Positions 63,397-64,000 of a DNA stretch of 64,000 nt are shown in pieces. The position numbers were made by a program, and so were the translations under genes. The stretch is from Mycobacterium yunnanensis. Lineage in GTDB: Bacteria > Actinomycetota > Actinomycetes > Mycobacteriales > Mycobacteriaceae. Position 1 is the first letter of the stretch. Every line of letters begins with the position of its first letter. The stretch is from contig NZ_JACKVK010000005.1 of assembly GCF_025823185.1 (NCBI RefSeq), forward strand, positions 434,001 through 498,000, written 5' to 3'. The notes under the pieces were generated by a model that worked only from the letters and a program-made list of their open reading frames with translations, was not told the origin of the DNA and made no database searches.

Positions 63397-64000
63397 ATGC
63401 CCGGAGTACAGGATCGTGTCGTCGTCGTCACCGGAGCCGGGGGTGGTCTGGGACGCGAATACGCCCTCACCCTTGCCCGTGAAGGCGCCAGCGTCGTGGT
63501 CAACGACCTCGGCGGTTCTCGCGACGGATCCGGCGCCGGACACAATATGGCCGACGAGGTGGTGGCGGAGATCAAGGAGGCCGGCGGACGCGCGGTCGCG
63601 AACTACGACTCCGTCGCCGAGTCCGAGGGTGCCGAGAACATCATCAAGACCGCGATCGACGAATTCGGCGCGGTGCATGGCGTGGTCAGCAACGCGGGCA
63701 TTCTGCGCGACGGCACATTCCACAAGATGACCTTCGGGAACTGGGACGCGGTACTCAAGGTCCATCTCTACGGCGGATACAACGTGCTGCGCGCCGCGTG
63801 GCCGCACTTCCGCGAGCAGAGCTTCGGGCGCGTCGTGGTCGCGACGTCCACCAGCGGGTTGTTCGGCAACTTCGGCCAGGCCAACTACGGCGCCGCGAAG
63901 CTGGGGCTGGTCGGCTTGATCAACACGCTGGCTCAGGAGGGCGCGAAGTACGACATCAAGGCCAACGCCGTCGCGCCGATCGCGGCCACCCGGATGACGC
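63397..64000 (+). CDS. Short-chain dehydrogenase (Rv0148-like), 3' truncated by window edge
   Basis: The first 201 codons are present. They show the NAD-binding GAGGGLGREYAL, VNDLGG, the structural VSNAGI and the catalytic YGAAK (Tyr-x3-Lys) with an upstream Ser in STSGLFG. This is the hydroxyacyl-CoA dehydrogenase-like subgroup found in Rv0148 and in the first part of MFE-2-type proteins. The start ATG 63397 follows GAGAGATAGG. The C-terminal part lies outside the window, so extra domains cannot be excluded. Confidence 0.88.
   Translation, partial: MPGVQDRVVVVTGAGGGLGREYALTLAREGASVVVNDLGGSRDGSGAGHNMADEVVAEIKEAGGRAVANYDSVAESEGAENIIKTAIDEFGAVHGVVSNAGILRDGTFHKMTFGNWDAVLKVHLYGGYNVLRAAWPHFREQSFGRVVVATSTSGLFGNFGQANYGAAKLGLVGLINTLAQEGAKYDIKANAVAPIAATRMT

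Overview
The window is chromosomal DNA of a mycobacterium, most likely a fast-growing Mycolicibacterium relative of M. smegmatis. Base composition is high GC, there are many GTG starts, and coding strands overlap by 4 bp at operon junctions. It holds a complete ESX-1 type VII secretion locus, a whiB6-type gene, an Lsr2 paralogue and a 3' block matching the Rv0144-Rv0148 order of M. tuberculosis. I see no rRNA, tRNA, insertion sequence or CRISPR array.

Left part (1-7.3 kb): a catabolic cluster made of a truncated amino-acid permease, a GntR/FadR-type regulator, an alpha-ketoglutarate-semialdehyde dehydrogenase, a DapA-family lyase/deaminase, a second aldehyde dehydrogenase and an enolase-superfamily enzyme. 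The set fits degradation of a hydroxyproline-like compound (or a sugar acid) to alpha-ketoglutarate. A shared AT-rich motif lies upstream of two of its genes.

7.3-21.7 kb: envelope and housekeeping genes (LCP/CpsA-type ligase, UppP, YggT, L,D-transpeptidase, LpqM-like lipoprotein metallopeptidase), a zinc-type CDF exporter, an Lsr2 paralogue and an EVE-pirin-GNAT operon. It also has an alcohol dehydrogenase/DUF59/amidohydrolase operon divergent from a degenerate sigma54-type activator. That set accompanies the mimABCD propane monooxygenase in M. smegmatis, but no monooxygenase is present here.

22-50 kb: ESX-1 and its surroundings. whiB6, a double-HTH protein and an extra EspI-like ATPase precede espG1-espH-eccA1-eccB1-eccCa1-eccCb1-PE35-PPE68-esxB-esxA-espI-eccD1-espJ on the + strand. 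The opposite arm reads mycP1-eccE1-espB-espL, then three related Pro-rich/membrane/ectodomain genes, then espK. The espK N-terminal coding region and the gene beside it are strikingly AT-rich, which suggests an exchanged cassette. In M. smegmatis the esx1 locus contains the mating-identity determinant of conjugation, so this variable segment is the best candidate for an undescribed system.

50.3-56.2 kb: a fructose phosphotransferase operon (fruR-fruK-fruA-ptsH) divergent from ptsI, which has a predicted leaderless promoter under a perfect palindrome. 56.3-64 kb: a pirin with a strong palindromic operator, a FUSC transporter, two TetR regulators, an O-methyltransferase-family protein, an aldehyde dehydrogenase and a truncated short-chain dehydrogenase.
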